A stretch of DNA of 64,000 nt. Source: Trichobilharzia szidati (lineage: Eukaryota > Platyhelminthes > Trematoda > Strigeidida > Schistosomatidae). The stretch covers positions 35,499,204-35,563,203 of the forward strand of contig OX235273.1 in assembly GCA_944472155.2 (NCBI GenBank), read 5' to 3'. The position numbers and the translations under genes are program-made. The notes under the pieces were generated by a model that had not been told where the DNA came from, did no database searches, and saw only the letters and a list, made by a program, of their open reading frames with translations. Positions 40,941-62,514 of the stretch are shown here, in pieces (within the stretch, counting starts at the first letter, position 1; every line of letters begins with the position of its first letter).

Positions 40941-41869
40941 ACAGAGTTTGTAGATCTGGTCTGTGTGTACGGAAGTGAATGATAGTCACTTAGGATCTAA
41001 CATGGTAATATGTCTTATTTACTGTTATCATTAATGATATTTTATTGTATCTCATATTATTATTCTTGTCCCGATTAAAACTTTCTTTAGTCAATACCAT
41101 TATTATTATTACTATTATTTAGTTTGCAATTCCTGGCATTTTCAAGCTTTTCATCTGATGACTGATTGCTTATTTAAGTGATGTAACTGAAACGTAACGC
41201 ATTATTTTCTTGACTGTAATCTCTCGTACCCCCTTCCTCGTTATTTAGTCGAATTTGACCTGAAAAACATTCACACCTGTCGTTCTGCATGATTCATTTA
41301 CTGTGGTTCATTTACTTACCAATCACATATCTGCCAATAAGTTTCTGATAGTATGTATATTCCTATATATGTAGAGTATTCAGCAGTTGAAGAGTCCTAT
41401 CGAAACTTGGTAAATTCCCATAAATCCTGTTTTTATTGGCGTTTGTTGGGTTTTTTTATTCATATCGGGAAAGTGATGTTTCCAGTCTCCTATTAGTTGG
41501 TTCGTTATCCTCTGGAAGCATACGCATTAGTAACTGTAGTATCACGTATACTAGAGCATTCCATTTTAAAACTTTTTAAATGTGTTATGCTTAACGGTAT
41601 TGAAGGGCTTTTTAGTCGGTGTACAGGGTTTTGGTTTACGAAACTGGGTGAATGCAGATAATAGTCTAAAAATTCGAGGGATGACGGAATGGAGTGAGTT
41701 ACTAAGTCTGCTGATAAACAATGAGCGATTAAGTGATATATGTCTAAACCAAGTTCACTTTTAACAATTTGAAAAATTTGGGCATTGGGTATATGATATT
41801 CATTATAATAAAAGTTTTCTGTATTTCCCAATGAATGAAAAACAAGACGATATTGTTGTTTTTACTGAC

Positions 41870-43300
41870 ATTTCACTTTTTAATGCTGCTAATAGCTTTA
41901 TCAAAGTATTATTAAACTAGAATCTACAAAATCTCAGCTTATATATAACAACTTAATCATCGTTCTTCTGCACGGGGGCATTTTTGCGCTGTCAAACGGG
42001 CCAATTGGTAAAGATAACAAAACCAAGTGTAGATTGTTGGATTTGATAAGTGTGTAAAATTATAAAACAACTTGTGTTTATATAATGATATTGCTTATCA
42101 CACTTGTGTTGATTTTGTTGATTCATGGGTGAAGGGGGTGTTGTAACCAGGTCAAATTCTGTTTTAGTCCATCATTCCTATTCAGACAATTTGGATTTCA
42201 CTTCATATGAAGTGATTCTGATAATAGATGTTCTTTGCGATTTCTGAAATTTTTCTGGATTATTTCAATATTGTCAAAATCAATTTTGTGGCCTGATTCT
42301 ATAGCGCGTAGACGACCTATGGCTGATGATTTCTCAAGCTTTTCTAGTTCGGCTGGATTCCTCGGTGGTCGAACGGATGCTCTACGATGTTCATTTCTTC
42401 TGAATTTGATTTCTCGCGATGTTTGTCCGATGCATATTGCATCTCATTCCAAGCATTTTATTTTATAGACGCGATTAGATAGAGAATCTGTAGGGATTTG
42501 GTCTCGTAGCGGTAAATAATTCCCCAAAATTATTGACCACAACAATCATCACTGAATAAGTTGACTTGTTTAGATGAAGGCTTCCTGTCAAGCATCCATG
42601 CCATTTGGTACTCCGTCGTGTCACGTTCATGCACGATCACTAACCAGCTAAGCAACCACCCCACACTCCAATTTGGTCCCGAAATATATCTTGTAATTTG
42701 GACGATCAATTGAGGTCTTTTGCTTTGTCTTTGGTCTAAGCGGAACGAATACTATAGAAGTTGTGGGTATTAGATCTTGCGTAAGTATACTCCGTACAAT
42801 CCGCGAACGTCAATACCGTCAGCCTCTAAAGTCTTTTATATGGACAAGGTTGCTTTGCAGTCTGTCTGATGTTTTGAAGGAAACTCTGATGTTGAGATTA
42901 TTGAGTACTCTTCTGATACCGTCTGATGTTTCTGAACTATATGGAATGCCAACTTTTGAGGCCCTTGTTTTCGGAATACGTTTTCGAACATATTTAATGA
43001 GCGATTAAGAGTGATTAAAAAGTAAATGTGAGACGAATTCTACTCGTAATCGTAGTTTAACTCTGCATACTCAGTTTCATTTGCAATAAGCTTAACAGTA
43101 CCAATAGCCCAATTGCCTAAATAGGACAACTGGTATCAGGAAATCAAGAATTTTTGCAGTAAGCAAGCTAATAATACGGGTTCCAGAAAGACATGTCTCC
43201 TCATCTATGTTTGGGTATCATAGGTTCAGTTTTAGGTATTTTTACAAAAAGTACTTGACTAGACACCGGATTTTGTGTTTGAAAACGATCCTGCTTTAAT
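41870..43300 (-). mobile_element. Penelope-like element, decayed
   Basis: On the minus strand: a linker region near 43000-42740, then GIY-YIG-associated sequence near 42470-42290 reading EIKFRRNEHRRASVRPPRN and ELEKLEKSSAIGRRAIESGH. The 3' end (41870-42160) matches 32640-33000. Frames are broken. Confidence 0.6.
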
Positions 43301-44667
43301 GAAAACAACAGATGTTCTACTAACATGAAGAATAAATGTTTAATCCCGTCAAATTTGTATAAACGCGTCTAATCCGGTAGGCTCCGTAGTCGCGTGTTTG
43401 TATGGACTGCTGAAAATTCACATAACAGGACTATCCCCCAACGTCCAAGGGTTGTCCCTATCATGGCATCGCTCAGTGGCTAGTTGAAACTCTGGAACCG
43501 ATTTGAAGGCATGTATCTAAGCTTTCCATTGATGATGCATTTAAATTTATTTAGGGTATTAAACATTTCAGTGTCTCAGACAAAGTCAGGCCCTCACGAG
43601 GTATCACTTCATTATATTCTCTAATTTTATTATTATATAATGGGATATAGTTTCTTGAAAGTTATCTATAATCCTAAATTGATAATAAATTGGTTGAGAA
43701 GAGTGTGTTCGCGGAATGTTGTGTTTTTAGTGTTAAAATATGAGTTATTCAGTCACAATTCTCGAGTTAATATCGAGTTTGGCATCTGTAGCTAAAAGAT
43801 ACTCATTAAATATACTATACGTAACTCCTCCACTTAATGACTCATTGAGTAAATTAAAATTAGTTGCTGGTACTCGTAAACTTTGTAACCCCGTTTGGTT
43901 TGTACAATTGGATTCATCGGTGGAAGAAGAAAATGCCTTCAAGTCACCGTAGATACTTTGTTTCTGGCCGACTCAAATTCTGTCTTCTGATGCCATCAGC
44001 ATTCGCTTCATCTTGATCGGGCTTATCATGGTTTCTTTTAGTTTGGGACTCTGAAGCAGTGAACAACAGTCTTAGGAGGTATTCTATCTAACTGTCAATC
44101 ATTTCGGACTAGTCATCCTTTGTTTTCTGTACTATATGTGATTAGATTTCTCATATGGTGTTCAGTGGTTGGGTGTAACCAAGGTAGAGTATGTAGTAAA
44201 AAATAATCGTTTTATCTGAGTCGTGTTTAGATTTAACAGCAGCCAAGTATCGATAATTCCTAAGCAGTACGTGAGAAGACTCATACAATTACACTGGAAC
44301 ATACATTGCAATTAACTGTGTAGGCGTTGACTGTGTAATAAAAACAGTACCATGGGAACTAATATTACATAGGCCTAGTAATAAAGTAAAATTCTATTCG
44401 ATGTCGGACTGCTTAATATGTGGCTATTCATTATTTATGTAAAGTAACGTCCAGTTGTAGTGACCCGTTTTGTTACTCATCATCGCAGTATACTTTCACT
44501 ATGTAATTGGACTTTGATTTGTTTATTACTCTAAATCTTGCATGTTAACAATTGATACTTTTGCACTCGCTCGATTTTTGAATTTTGATTGCTGCAATAA
44601 TACACTATCGTATTCCTTCGCAAGTGCCTTTTGAATTACGTTGTGGACGTCGAGTAATCGCAACGTT
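43300..44667. other. Intergenic stretch with one unassigned ORF
   Basis: Mostly A+T-rich. The only notable frame is the 70-codon ORF 43740-43952 listed separately. Confidence 0.4.
43740..43952 (+). CDS. Unrecognised 70-residue ORF
   Basis: MSYSVTILELISSLASVA.. to ..ENAFKSP, with even composition, no low complexity and no homology that I recognise. It could be a small gene, a first exon or chance. It lies 0.7 kb upstream of a solo LTR. Existence as a gene is uncertain. Confidence 0.2.
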   Translation: MSYSVTILELISSLASVAKRYSLNILYVTPPLNDSLSKLKLVAGTRKLCNPVWFVQLDSSVEEENAFKSP

Positions 44668-44671
44668 AGGT

Positions 44672-45133
44672 TGTGGCGGCCTAAAAACATATCAAATTAT
44701 ATGTTCACGAAAAAAAGAAGGAATTCAACCTTAAACCTTGAACCGTGCGCGAGGAACGAATCGTTCTCTCTCTCTCTCCGGCTGCTCGCCCAGCACATCT
44801 GCTGACCAACGCTGTCTCGCACTGGTTGACACATCCCCGTCAAGAACTTTGCTCCTATCTGCTTTACTCTACGTGGAGACTTCCGACGGTTGACAGCTCT
44901 AAGTTGTAGTGGAGAATTTGTATAATCAAGAGAAGGACAATTACATTCCTATAATTTCGTACGTCTATAATTTGTGTATTTTGTGACTGTTATAGTTTTT
45001 CTTCAAATAACCTCAGTCCTTTTTGTGTATATTAACTTAAGTGAACTGAATATTTTATATATACGTATTTGTTAGTACTGTTCTGTCCTTTTAATTGCGT
45101 TTATATACTTATCTAGCTACTAGGTCCACTACA
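44672..45133 (+). repeat. Solo LTR, second family, TSD aggt
   Basis: 462 bp, tgtggcggcctaaaaac.. to ..ctaggtccactaca, flanked by aggt at 44668-44671 and 45134-45137. Contains a ctctctctct tract (about 44766). No internal retrotransposon sequence adjoins, so it is solo. Unrelated in sequence to the 37726 family. Strand is not fixed by the sequence. Confidence 0.7.
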
Positions 45134-45137
45134 AGGT

Positions 45138-46489
45138 CACAATCATAAACGCGAAGAAGTACTAAGATATACGTGTACGCCAGTTTAAACAAAATATAGC
45201 AGCAGTCATCACATTTCCGAATTATTCTAGCGTCAAACAACAGTAGCCATGTGAGTGAGAATGGGTGGTGAAAATACTATGAAATAAGGATCCCTTAATG
45301 GAAAAACGTGAGTCCAGCCAAGCAAAAGAAATAAAGACGCTTCTGACATACAAAATTCTTCACTTAACTCCACCTTCAAAATAAAAGTGTGCGGACTACA
45401 GTGATGTCGTTTTTTCTCTCAGAATGATTTATGTGCAAAACGGAGTGTCCGACTGCAATTTTGTCGAGATTTCTGGTCGCCGTATTTAAGCCACTGTGTT
45501 GAACACCCAATATTTATGTCCATACGACCCTCAACGCCCAGTAAGATTCTTTCAATCGTATAGACAGTGGTTATTTTGTATGGTGGTTTGAGCGATACTT
45601 ACAGGTGGATATAAGCAGTATATAGGGGGAAAACAGAAGCCACTGTTGAATAAACGTCAGAAAACAGTTAAAGTTCTGACAGGACCCTGCAGCAGTAAAT
45701 AATTGCCTAAAACATTGACATTTAACACAAAGTGAGCACCTACATTGATAAGCATAAGGTACATAGTGATGCAACTGTTTCTCAGCTTCTATGGTACTAA
45801 AGTTAACTTAAAACTAAAATAAATGGATCAGACTCGGATGTCTATGTATTATGCAAGCCTGTCAGGAGTTTGTTTAAGTGTTTAGGCTTTATTTTAAGGG
45901 GTGCTCATCCGATCACTCTCGATTGCCATTACACTTCCTTTCTGGTGACACGAACATCTATGAAGTCCATACATCGACCTTGTAGGCCAAGTTAGTACTA
46001 GTATGTTCCTCCTAAATGGAATAATGGACAATTTCCAAGACCGACTTGGATGTACAATGAAACCACACTGTCCATGTCAAGGCTGCCGCAGAGTATCTTT
46101 CTCTGTCTCACATGATAAATTACGGCATTTAACAGGATAATCCTAATTCTCGAAGTAGTGGGATAAACCATTTTTTTCCTCAGAACTGATGATAAAAACG
46201 TATCACTTCTTATAGGTCTCGAGGTGGTGACGAAGTCAGTGAGAAGATTAGCCATTTTTCATATCAGAAAATGCCTTAATGGAAGTAAGATACTTCATTA
46301 AATACGGGAGAGGTCTAACGCGCAAAAAGAAACTCCAGTCAGCACAGAGACAGGTAATATGATGTTTGCATATAACTCATGGATTCTCGCTGTATTGGAT
46401 CTTGTAGAATTGTCTGGCATCCCTCAATTTAATACACTTCAAGTAGGCACCGTTCGCTCTCAGATTTATTCACTAGGATAAATTTTGCT
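45138..46489. other. Intergenic stretch, nothing recognised
   Basis: Short minus-strand ORFs (45571-45774, 45998-46255) have no family signature. No repeats of the families above were spotted. Confidence 0.4.
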
Positions 46490-46740
46490 CAAATGTCAAT
46501 CCCATCCTCTCATCCTGGCGTAACTCAACTCAAAAGATTTAAAACAATCGTTTTTGTCTCCATCCAATGTCTTTGCCATCCGAGGAGTCTTATTTGGCCA
46601 CGTTTTCTATACGCTAACGACGTAAATATTTGCACGGACTCAGAAACAGACAAAGTATCTCCTATATCTACGAATTTAGAAAGGCTGGACCAGACTTTTC
46701 GAGATGGCGTACAGAGTGTAGAGGCTTTAGACATTTAGTT
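46490..46740 (+). mobile_element. Possible LINE reverse-transcriptase relic
   Basis: The frame reads FLYANDVNICTDSETDKVS.. LERLDQTF, which resembles the YADD-plus-helix block of CR1/Jockey-type reverse transcriptases with Asp changed to Asn. Short and decayed. Confidence 0.4.
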
Positions 46741-47231
46741 ACTCACAACGACATTTCAAGGGGTGCTTTACTACCTCTTGAGCTTCTAGCTTTTTTGTAG
46801 TTCAAATCTCACTTTAGAACTAAGATCTTGATCACGAGCACAAAACTATATGAGGTAGTGGCCAGGATGTGTACCGTATTTCACTCACAAGAGGCTGACA
46901 GCATGCGCAGAAACCTTAGATGGAGCTGTAGATAGCTTTTGTGAGAACCCTTCTCATTTCCCAAAAAGCTCTTTTAAATAACCTTATAACAGACACTAAA
47001 TGAAAAAGATACGGGGCAGACCAAAAGAATGAGTAATATATCTTCGGAATAAGCCATATATTCACAGGCTACAAAATCAGGTACCTGGATACTTCGCTCT
47101 GTCAGGCATATAGTGATAATACATTCTAATTTTTTGCACACGAGGGACGCCAGTTTACAGCCATCATCAATTTGATTAATTACATATACGATTTGTATGT
47201 ATGACAGATGCTGTCAGACAACGACTAACAT

Positions 47232-47440
47232 TGTGGTGAGAGCTGTCTACTAGCCGAATTGGTAGACAGTAATTTACGTCAATATTTACGTTCCCAAGAT
47301 TTGTCGTGAGAAACAACCAATCGGAAGACTGTGTTTGTTTGTTTACATATCCATAGTAATGTACATGAAAACATATATAAATATGCGTTGATTTCCTTAA
47401 TAAATGATCTGTTGCCCGACTCTTGCCTTCTGTCGTTACA
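47232..47440 (+). repeat. Solo LTR with internal deletion, TSD acat
   Basis: 209 bp, tgtggtgagagctgtctac.. to ..cttctgtcgttaca, flanked by acat at 47228-47231 and 47441-47444. About 127 bp shorter than the copy at 37726; the loss lies between the ttgtcgtgag and caaccaatcggaag parts. Confidence 0.8.
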
Positions 47441-47444
47441 ACAT

Positions 47445-50334
47445 GCATTCAAGTTCATTGGAGAGTTCGCACTCCTGGGACACTATTGTTGGAATTCGCC
47501 AAAGTGGTTTTGCTACGGCAATAGGTAATTCTTAGTCCACATGAGGCCAGTAACCAAAATAATGGCGAACTTTTCCATATAAAACGACAACTGGAGCATG
47601 TAGGACCTTGGAATTATCATCACGTGCGTCAGTGAGATTTGAAACGCAACCATCAGGACATTTTCGTTACTTCTTAATAACCAGAATTATTGGCGCTGCA
47701 CAGGTAGTTATCGGGATATTTCTGTTGGCATAAAGGCAGTTTTCCACAACTGTCATCCAGGATGCGTCGTGGAGGAAGGCAATGTGTAATTCACAGGGCA
47801 GTTGTAGGATTGGTTTACCGCCCTTGCCCTGATTACAGGCAACTCGTCGCTCAAATGGAGTGATCCATCCAACCAGATGTAGTACTCGTTTTTCACGTTC
47901 ACCATGGCTGTCTACCCCTACACTGTCATCTTATCCTTACTTTTCTCATATTCGCACAAATGATACTAGCATTTTCTACTTCCTCACTGTCATACGGTTT
48001 TCCGGTCTTATGTCTACCGAACCTCAAGACTGACTGACAACAGTGCAGAAGCTAACCAGGGTAGAATAGTAGCCCTAAAACGAACCAACAGTTTTCACTC
48101 ATACCCACCTAATCTCTTGCTTATTTACTAAAGTTATGGTGGATGAATTAAGGTAGTGACTACTTTGGAGTTCGCCTGATATTGAAAACCTTTTTCCATC
48201 TTTGAGAAACAGACGTATACAAATCAACATGGATTATATTTAATTCCACAACACATACTGTTCAGCGACCTCATTTTCTTACTGTTGACTCTGCAGCTTC
48301 TCATGCGGTGCTATCTCTTCTAAAGAACTGTCGAATAAACCTAGGTTTTCACGTGTTCCAAGACACCGTCCAACTTCTCTCTTGCCCATGTTCCAAAATA
48401 TGTCACATTGTGGACGACAGCACACTTCACAATATTCAGCCAGTTCCATGAATACCCCTCTCCAAACGCTAACAGGAATTACTGAGCACAATGAACGAAG
48501 GAAAAATATGAGGGGTGAATATACTGTCTGCGAGTCAGCTGTCTGGAGAACTTATGATACTTTAAAGTGTATGCTTTGCATTGGAAATCCGAATAGCTTT
48601 TGTGATGAAGATTTCAATACTCAGCATTAAAGACCAGTGATGAATAACCCGATTTTCGCCTTTGTTTTATCTGTCTCAGCACACGCCGGGCATCATGCTT
48701 TGCTAACCCAGTTACCAAAAAGATTTTCATTTTACTCCTATACTTCTTCTTGACAAATCGAAGCTACGCCAGTCAGATTGAAGGAGGTCAAAAACTCACC
48801 AAACTCACGGCGGCACACCTTCAAATCCGTGGATGTCTCTAGACCTGTTAGGCAGTTGCAACAGTCAGAATCAGTCAGTTCCTCTTTCACAATCCTGTTC
48901 CATAATACAAGTAGGAACTGACTTGAGACCATAAACAGAATCTGTAAAGACTTCACGCCATGCAATTGCCTGACTGAAGGGGGGGGGAATATACATAGAG
49001 CGAACATCCTTGCATGGTGCAGATAACTGTAGGCATTTGGACAGGAGGAGCTTTAGGTGCATTGGAGGTGAAGGGGCAAATGTCAATACAACAGGAGCCA
49101 AATGGAATTCATTTTCATATCGGAAGAGGTTGACAGGCAGCTAGCAGCTAAATTTTGAAGTGGGGTGGCAATGAACGTTGTGATATAAGTGATACGGTGA
49201 ATCATCTAAACTATTCCTTTCAGTATTCTTTACAAAGTCTGCCTCTCCTGTTGTCTTTTACTGATTGTGGAATAAATTACGTTTGTTTAAGCCTCATATG
49301 GGCCTATATCTTCAAGTAAAATAATTGTCCTCTTTTTATTAGTGCTAATAAATAGTCAATTTGATTGTGAACACTTCAGTAGAGTGGCATGATGACAGGC
49401 GATTATATGGCAGATCCCTTTTTCGTAGTGGCGCTACCTGCTTTATCTCATCGGTATTTGCGCGGTTTAGTTGATTTGAGTTGGGGCTAGTAGGCTACAT
49501 TTGGTCTAGGCGGATGCAGCTCACGCGATTTGATGTTTATTTGGCTTTCGTTGGGTGGATTTATATAGCAATTGTTGTTTGATATTGTTCTTAAGTATGG
49601 ACGCATTGCTTTTGCAACAAGGAGCCCAAATGGGATTAATGTAGTAACTACTTTATATACCGGTTATGCTTCTCGTACATTTTGGCTACCGGCCTTTAAA
49701 TAATTTATTTGTGGCTTGGTGACATCCTGTAGTCGGTCCTAAACTTTCCGATCAGCTGTTTCGCACTGCCTATTTTTGCTACAGTAAACTAAAAATTCGT
49801 AAGCTATCGAGCTCGTGCTTCTGCACTTTGTCTGGTGTTTTGGGTGCTAAAGGTCAATGGAATCCATAGATAAATGGAAAAATTAATATTCTTATTTTAT
49901 TTATTTTCTAAGATGGTCTACTATTGAATGTAGTCCTGTTCCCACTGAATATTTGGAGTCTGCGACTTGTGGACTAGACTGTGTGGAGTTTGTACCACCA
50001 ATGAGGGGGGGGGGCGTACTCTTGAAACTTTCTCCAGATTCAAGGGGTGAGGTGAAGTAGAATATACCTTAATCCTGAATACTGATCATCAACTGATCAC
50101 CGGGAAACATATCGAAACCTAGAGGACTGCTGTCCTTTGAATTAGTTCTTCGTCAAGCTCGAGATAAGGTAAATCCATGAGGTTCATCAATGCATAACCT
50201 AAGATACAAAACTGAGGAACAAAACCACAGTACCTACATGATGTCCAACAGTGATACTGGCTGCCGGCCGAGATCGTATGAATTAGTGATACGACCTCAT
50301 CTGAGAGAGTTTCTGAGATGTATGTGTAGTTGGT
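47445..50334. other. Intergenic stretch, nothing recognised
   Basis: Two overlapping minus-strand ORFs (48738-49007, 48871-49101) show varied composition including cysteines, but I know no family for them. Other ORFs are short. A (G)9-10 run lies at 50005-50015. Confidence 0.35.
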
Positions 50335-50363
50335 TTCAGATGGTTGGAGGCAATCGGCGGGAA

Positions 50364-50408
50364 GCCTTGGACCTAGGTTTCGTGCTAGTTGGCACTCATC
50401 AGCAAGGC
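50364..50408 (-). ncRNA. Hammerhead ribozyme, type I, complete core
   Basis: Identical over 45 bases to 21028-21072: stem I gccttg/caaggc, core ctgatga, stem II gtgc/gcac with loop caacta, gaaa, self-complementary stem III acctaggt, cleavage after gtc. All core bases present. Confidence 0.85.
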
Positions 50409-50539
50409 GTATCTGCAACCTTGAAGGAACTGATGTCCCTTCTGAGATTCGAACCCGCGTCACCCAGTGCTGCAGTCAGAGACGTTACCACTGAGCTATT
50501 CAGGCTCGCGACTGACCTCCTGTAGGACTGTATTGGATA

Positions 50540-50582
50540 TTTTTGATTGCACACTAGTCAGTAACTAGTGTGCAATCAAAAA
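50540..50582. repeat. Perfect 18-bp hairpin, 7-base loop
   Basis: Arms tttttgattgcacactag and ctagtgtgcaatcaaaaa around tcagtaa. Other family C copies have only a short imperfect version of it. Confidence 0.85.
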
Positions 50583-50585
50583 AAC

Positions 50586-51879
50586 GTCTGTGTAGTGTCA
50601 TATAGAACGATGGACTGCAGGAAAATGTTAGAGATATTGCACTATGATGCTTATAAAATTAACAGCTCATCATCGGTTATATTCGACAAGCTATTCTCTG
50701 CAGTCACTTGGTAGCATTGATCATGGTCTAGTCACATTTGGCTTCATGATAATTCTGTGACTGCAAAATACCAGTTTATGCACAATTTTTATATCTTCAT
50801 AGGGCCTCCGGTTCAGTGTCACATGGAATTGTTCATTGGAAAGTTGTCGAGACGGAGATGTCATTCCGCGCTACAACTTAGGTGGAGACAGCGAATTTCC
50901 TAGAGAGTCATATTACTTTGATTTTAAATGTTAAACGTTATCGTCTGGAGTACTGAAAGGAACTATTAATAATAATATATCTGTTCCTATCTATTTAGGA
51001 ACACGCCAATTGTACAAGCATGGATAAGTATTATTTAGATTACATACGTTTGTTTTATGGTGAGTTAACATGGTTGTTGGCCTTTCTGGTTTAGTTTGTG
51101 GGAACAGTCTCTTAACTAGTCGTTCAACTTGTCACATTGAGAAACATAGGAATATTGTCTTCACATCAACAAAAAAACCCAATCATGTGTTGGATGGATT
51201 AGAGATACTTGGAAAAAAATAAACCTTAGAGCAAATTCCCCCATATAACATTGGTGTATACAGCATCGAATCTTATTCTTTACTTATACCCAGATTGGGT
51301 ATTAAGTAAATAAAAAATGTATTTGTATCATTTTCTCAGAATTGTCATCGTAGGGTGACAACATAATTGAATTGTACCCCATGGAGACTAATATTGTCCA
51401 TAGCAGGGCAGATTTGTTTTACCGAGCCGCTATTTGCAGCTGCGTGGTGTTCTGTGCGAGTAAGTCGATTAATATGTAGAAAATTAATTGTAAACGAATT
51501 CCGGTTATGGACACTGCTTGTATAGGATGTTTTACAGCTTCCTGATATGGTGACAGGAGATTTCTCAAGGATGCTGAGTTACTGCGAGCCAAAAACTTCA
51601 AAGACAATGTGGCATGTGAAAGTGGCTTCAAATCCCTTTTGACTTCAGTCTTACAGTAGGTCAGTTCAAATTCCACTACAATGCAGTTAGAAAAGAATAG
51701 GCGAGCAGAAAAGTACCAGCGACGAAATAATAAATTTGTGGACACGAACAGAACCTTAATATCTGTGCAAATATGTTTATATTCACTGTGAATTGCCATC
51801 CAGTAAACACATATATATATTTACCTAGTCTTCTTATACAAATACACGACTAGCCTGTTTATCATTTATAGAGTAATTA
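50586..51879. other. Intergenic stretch, nothing recognised
   Basis: Contains a 126-codon minus-strand ORF (51799-51419) without a recognisable motif. Its neighbour toward 52440 is a LINE, so it may be that element's 3' flank rather than a gene. Confidence 0.35.
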
Positions 51880-52440
51880 GGGAATTTATGGGCGTTTTTA
51901 GGTACTATAGTAAACTAATAATTGATTTGTTCTAGGAATAAACAGTTTACTAATGTAATCAGTAGAATGAAACATTCTGTACAGAGAGCGTTTGAAACTT
52001 ATAACAGAGGTGCAACCTCTAACTCCTAGGGGCAGGCTATTCCATATTTTAGAATACATGAATGTGAAGAAGTTTTCGTGAAGTGTTGATTTGAAGGCTT
52101 TTATTGTCACTGTGCAAGTTTGGTTGTGTAGATCGTAGGAGCCTTCCGGTGAGAACTGTATGTACTTATTATCTGAGAATGATATTTTGTGTAGGAGCTT
52201 AAAGAAGAATACTAGGTTTATAATAAGTCGTCTTGTCCATAGTGTGTCAAGACTTAGAATCATGCGCCATGAGATGCAGTCTTTCTTGCAGTCGTAGCCA
52301 AGTATTTTAGACGTGAAATATCGTTGGATACTTTCCATCCTTAGCTTGTCACGTGTGCGAGTGCTGCTAATAATAAATAGACAGTATTCTAGTAGTGGCC
52401 TTACACATGTTTTGTGACTTTTTGTGTGATTAACAATAAC
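51880..52440 (-). mobile_element. CR1/Jockey-like LINE C-terminal fragment
   Basis: On the minus strand: CVRPLLEYCLFIISSTRTRD, ESIQRYFTSKILGYDC, FFKLLHKI.., NFFTFMYSKIWNSLPLGV and FKRSLYRMF. These are the post-RT landmarks of CR1/Jockey-type non-LTR elements. 146 codons are open (52338-51898). 5' truncated. Confidence 0.75.
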
Positions 52441-61352
<8,912 letters not shown>

Positions 61353-61354
61353 TG

Positions 61355-61450
61355 AAGCTCTATACTACTAATTTGTTGAGATGAGTAGTTGTGTTATACT
61401 ACTTACATCAACCAGTAGCGCTTACCAGATACCCAGCCAGATCAGAATAG
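61355..61450 (+). repeat. Family D fragment
   Basis: gatgagtagttgtg..actacttacatcaacc..agcgcttacc, as at 14275 and 31700. It begins about 40 bp past the Smad exon 4 donor. Confidence 0.5.
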
Positions 61451-61589
61451 TTTTGGTTTTCAAGGGAAACTATGATGAAATTTCATCTCGATCTGGTGTA
61501 ATTTGTAAATTAGTTTGTAAATTGAGAATTTGATTCATGCCGTTCTGTGTAGACTTTTCTCTCGTATTATTTTCATTGTAAGGTGATTA

Positions 61590-61835
61590 TTCATACTTTG
61601 ATTGGACACTAATAACTAGTGTGGTATGTGTAGTCCTTTGTTTGGTGTAGGCTGAATTCTATCAGTCAGGTAATGTCTCTGACTGCAGCATTGGGTAACG
61701 TGGGTTCGAATCTCCTCAGATGGGACATGAGCTGTTCCTTAAAGGTTGCAAGTACGCCTTGCTGACTGGTGAGTGCCAACTAGCACGAAACGTAGGTCCA
61801 AAGCTTCCTACCGATTGCCTTCAACCATCTAACAT
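61590..61835 (+). repeat. Family C repeat, ribozyme interrupted
   Basis: Plus strand: gtaatgtctctgactgcagc, gggttcgaatctcc (B box), gccttgctgactggtgagtgcc..gcacgaaac. A 4-base insertion splits the CUGAUGA core. Confidence 0.7.
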
Positions 61836-61879
61836 CAGTAAGATTATTCATTCCTGGTATTAAAGCTATGATATCGACA

Positions 61880-62065
61880 ATTATATTATTATTATTATTC
61901 CGAGGGGAGCATAAGGCTTCAGCTGCACATATCCGTTTCATCCTGTTCTCTGGAAGTCGTCTTCGACTGACTGCTCGATTGCCTGCATGTTTTGCTGTCG
62001 CAATCTTATTATTTCACAATAACATTGAGATTGAATCAGGGACGCCGAGCTGGACACGGACACGG
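61880..62065 (-). mobile_element. RTE-like LINE 3' end with (AAT)n tail
   Basis: On the minus strand the element ends gctgaagccttatgctcccc followed by (aat)n at 61885-61900, the short tandem tail typical of RTE elements. Only the last part of the ORF region is present. Beyond Smad exon 4. Confidence 0.55.
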
Positions 62066-62212
62066 TAATCACGAATATCTCTAGTCTAACGCCAACAAAC
62101 ATATACGACAACTACGTGTTTCCCCCAACCCGCTCTACTTAAGTGAGAACACAACGTGAGGTGGGAAGTACATTTATCAGTATTGGTATCTGTGTATTTA
62201 CAAAAGGAAAAC

Positions 62213-62237
62213 TATATATATATATATATATATATAT
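62213..62237. repeat. (AT)n microsatellite
   Basis: About 12 AT units. Confidence 0.9.
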
Positions 62238-62514
62238 TGGTTTTTAGTTTCTCGAGGACCGTAGTCAGGTGGTGGACGTGGCTTAAACTATCAGTCAAAA
62301 AAATTCATGAATTGTCATTAACACATGGCATCAATCTATGAATTCCTCTACTGGTAGTTTGTCTAAACAGTTGATTTCCAACCAGTAAAAATGAGTCTGC
62401 ATTCTACTCAGTTTAGTGGAGTTCAGGGCTTCAAATCATAATGATTACTTTCTAAGAATTGTGTTGTCAGTTAACTTCATTATCTATTATTTATTAAAAC
62501 ACTAAGTTGGTACA

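Larger units (their letters stand above)
50335..50585 (-). repeat. Family C repeat with complete tRNA-like head
   Basis: On the minus strand: tagctcagtggtaacg (A box), gcgggttcgaatctcag (B box), then the ribozyme at 50364-50408 and the end aatcggcgg..ccatct. The other edge is a perfect hairpin (50540-50582). Confidence 0.8.

Noticed and set aside
50119..50525. ORFs of 111-114 codons on both strands
   Set aside because: They lie inside the family C tRNA/ribozyme repeat and have no protein signature.
51419..51799. 126-codon minus-strand ORF
   Set aside because: No motif or splice context; near a LINE end; not enough to call a gene.
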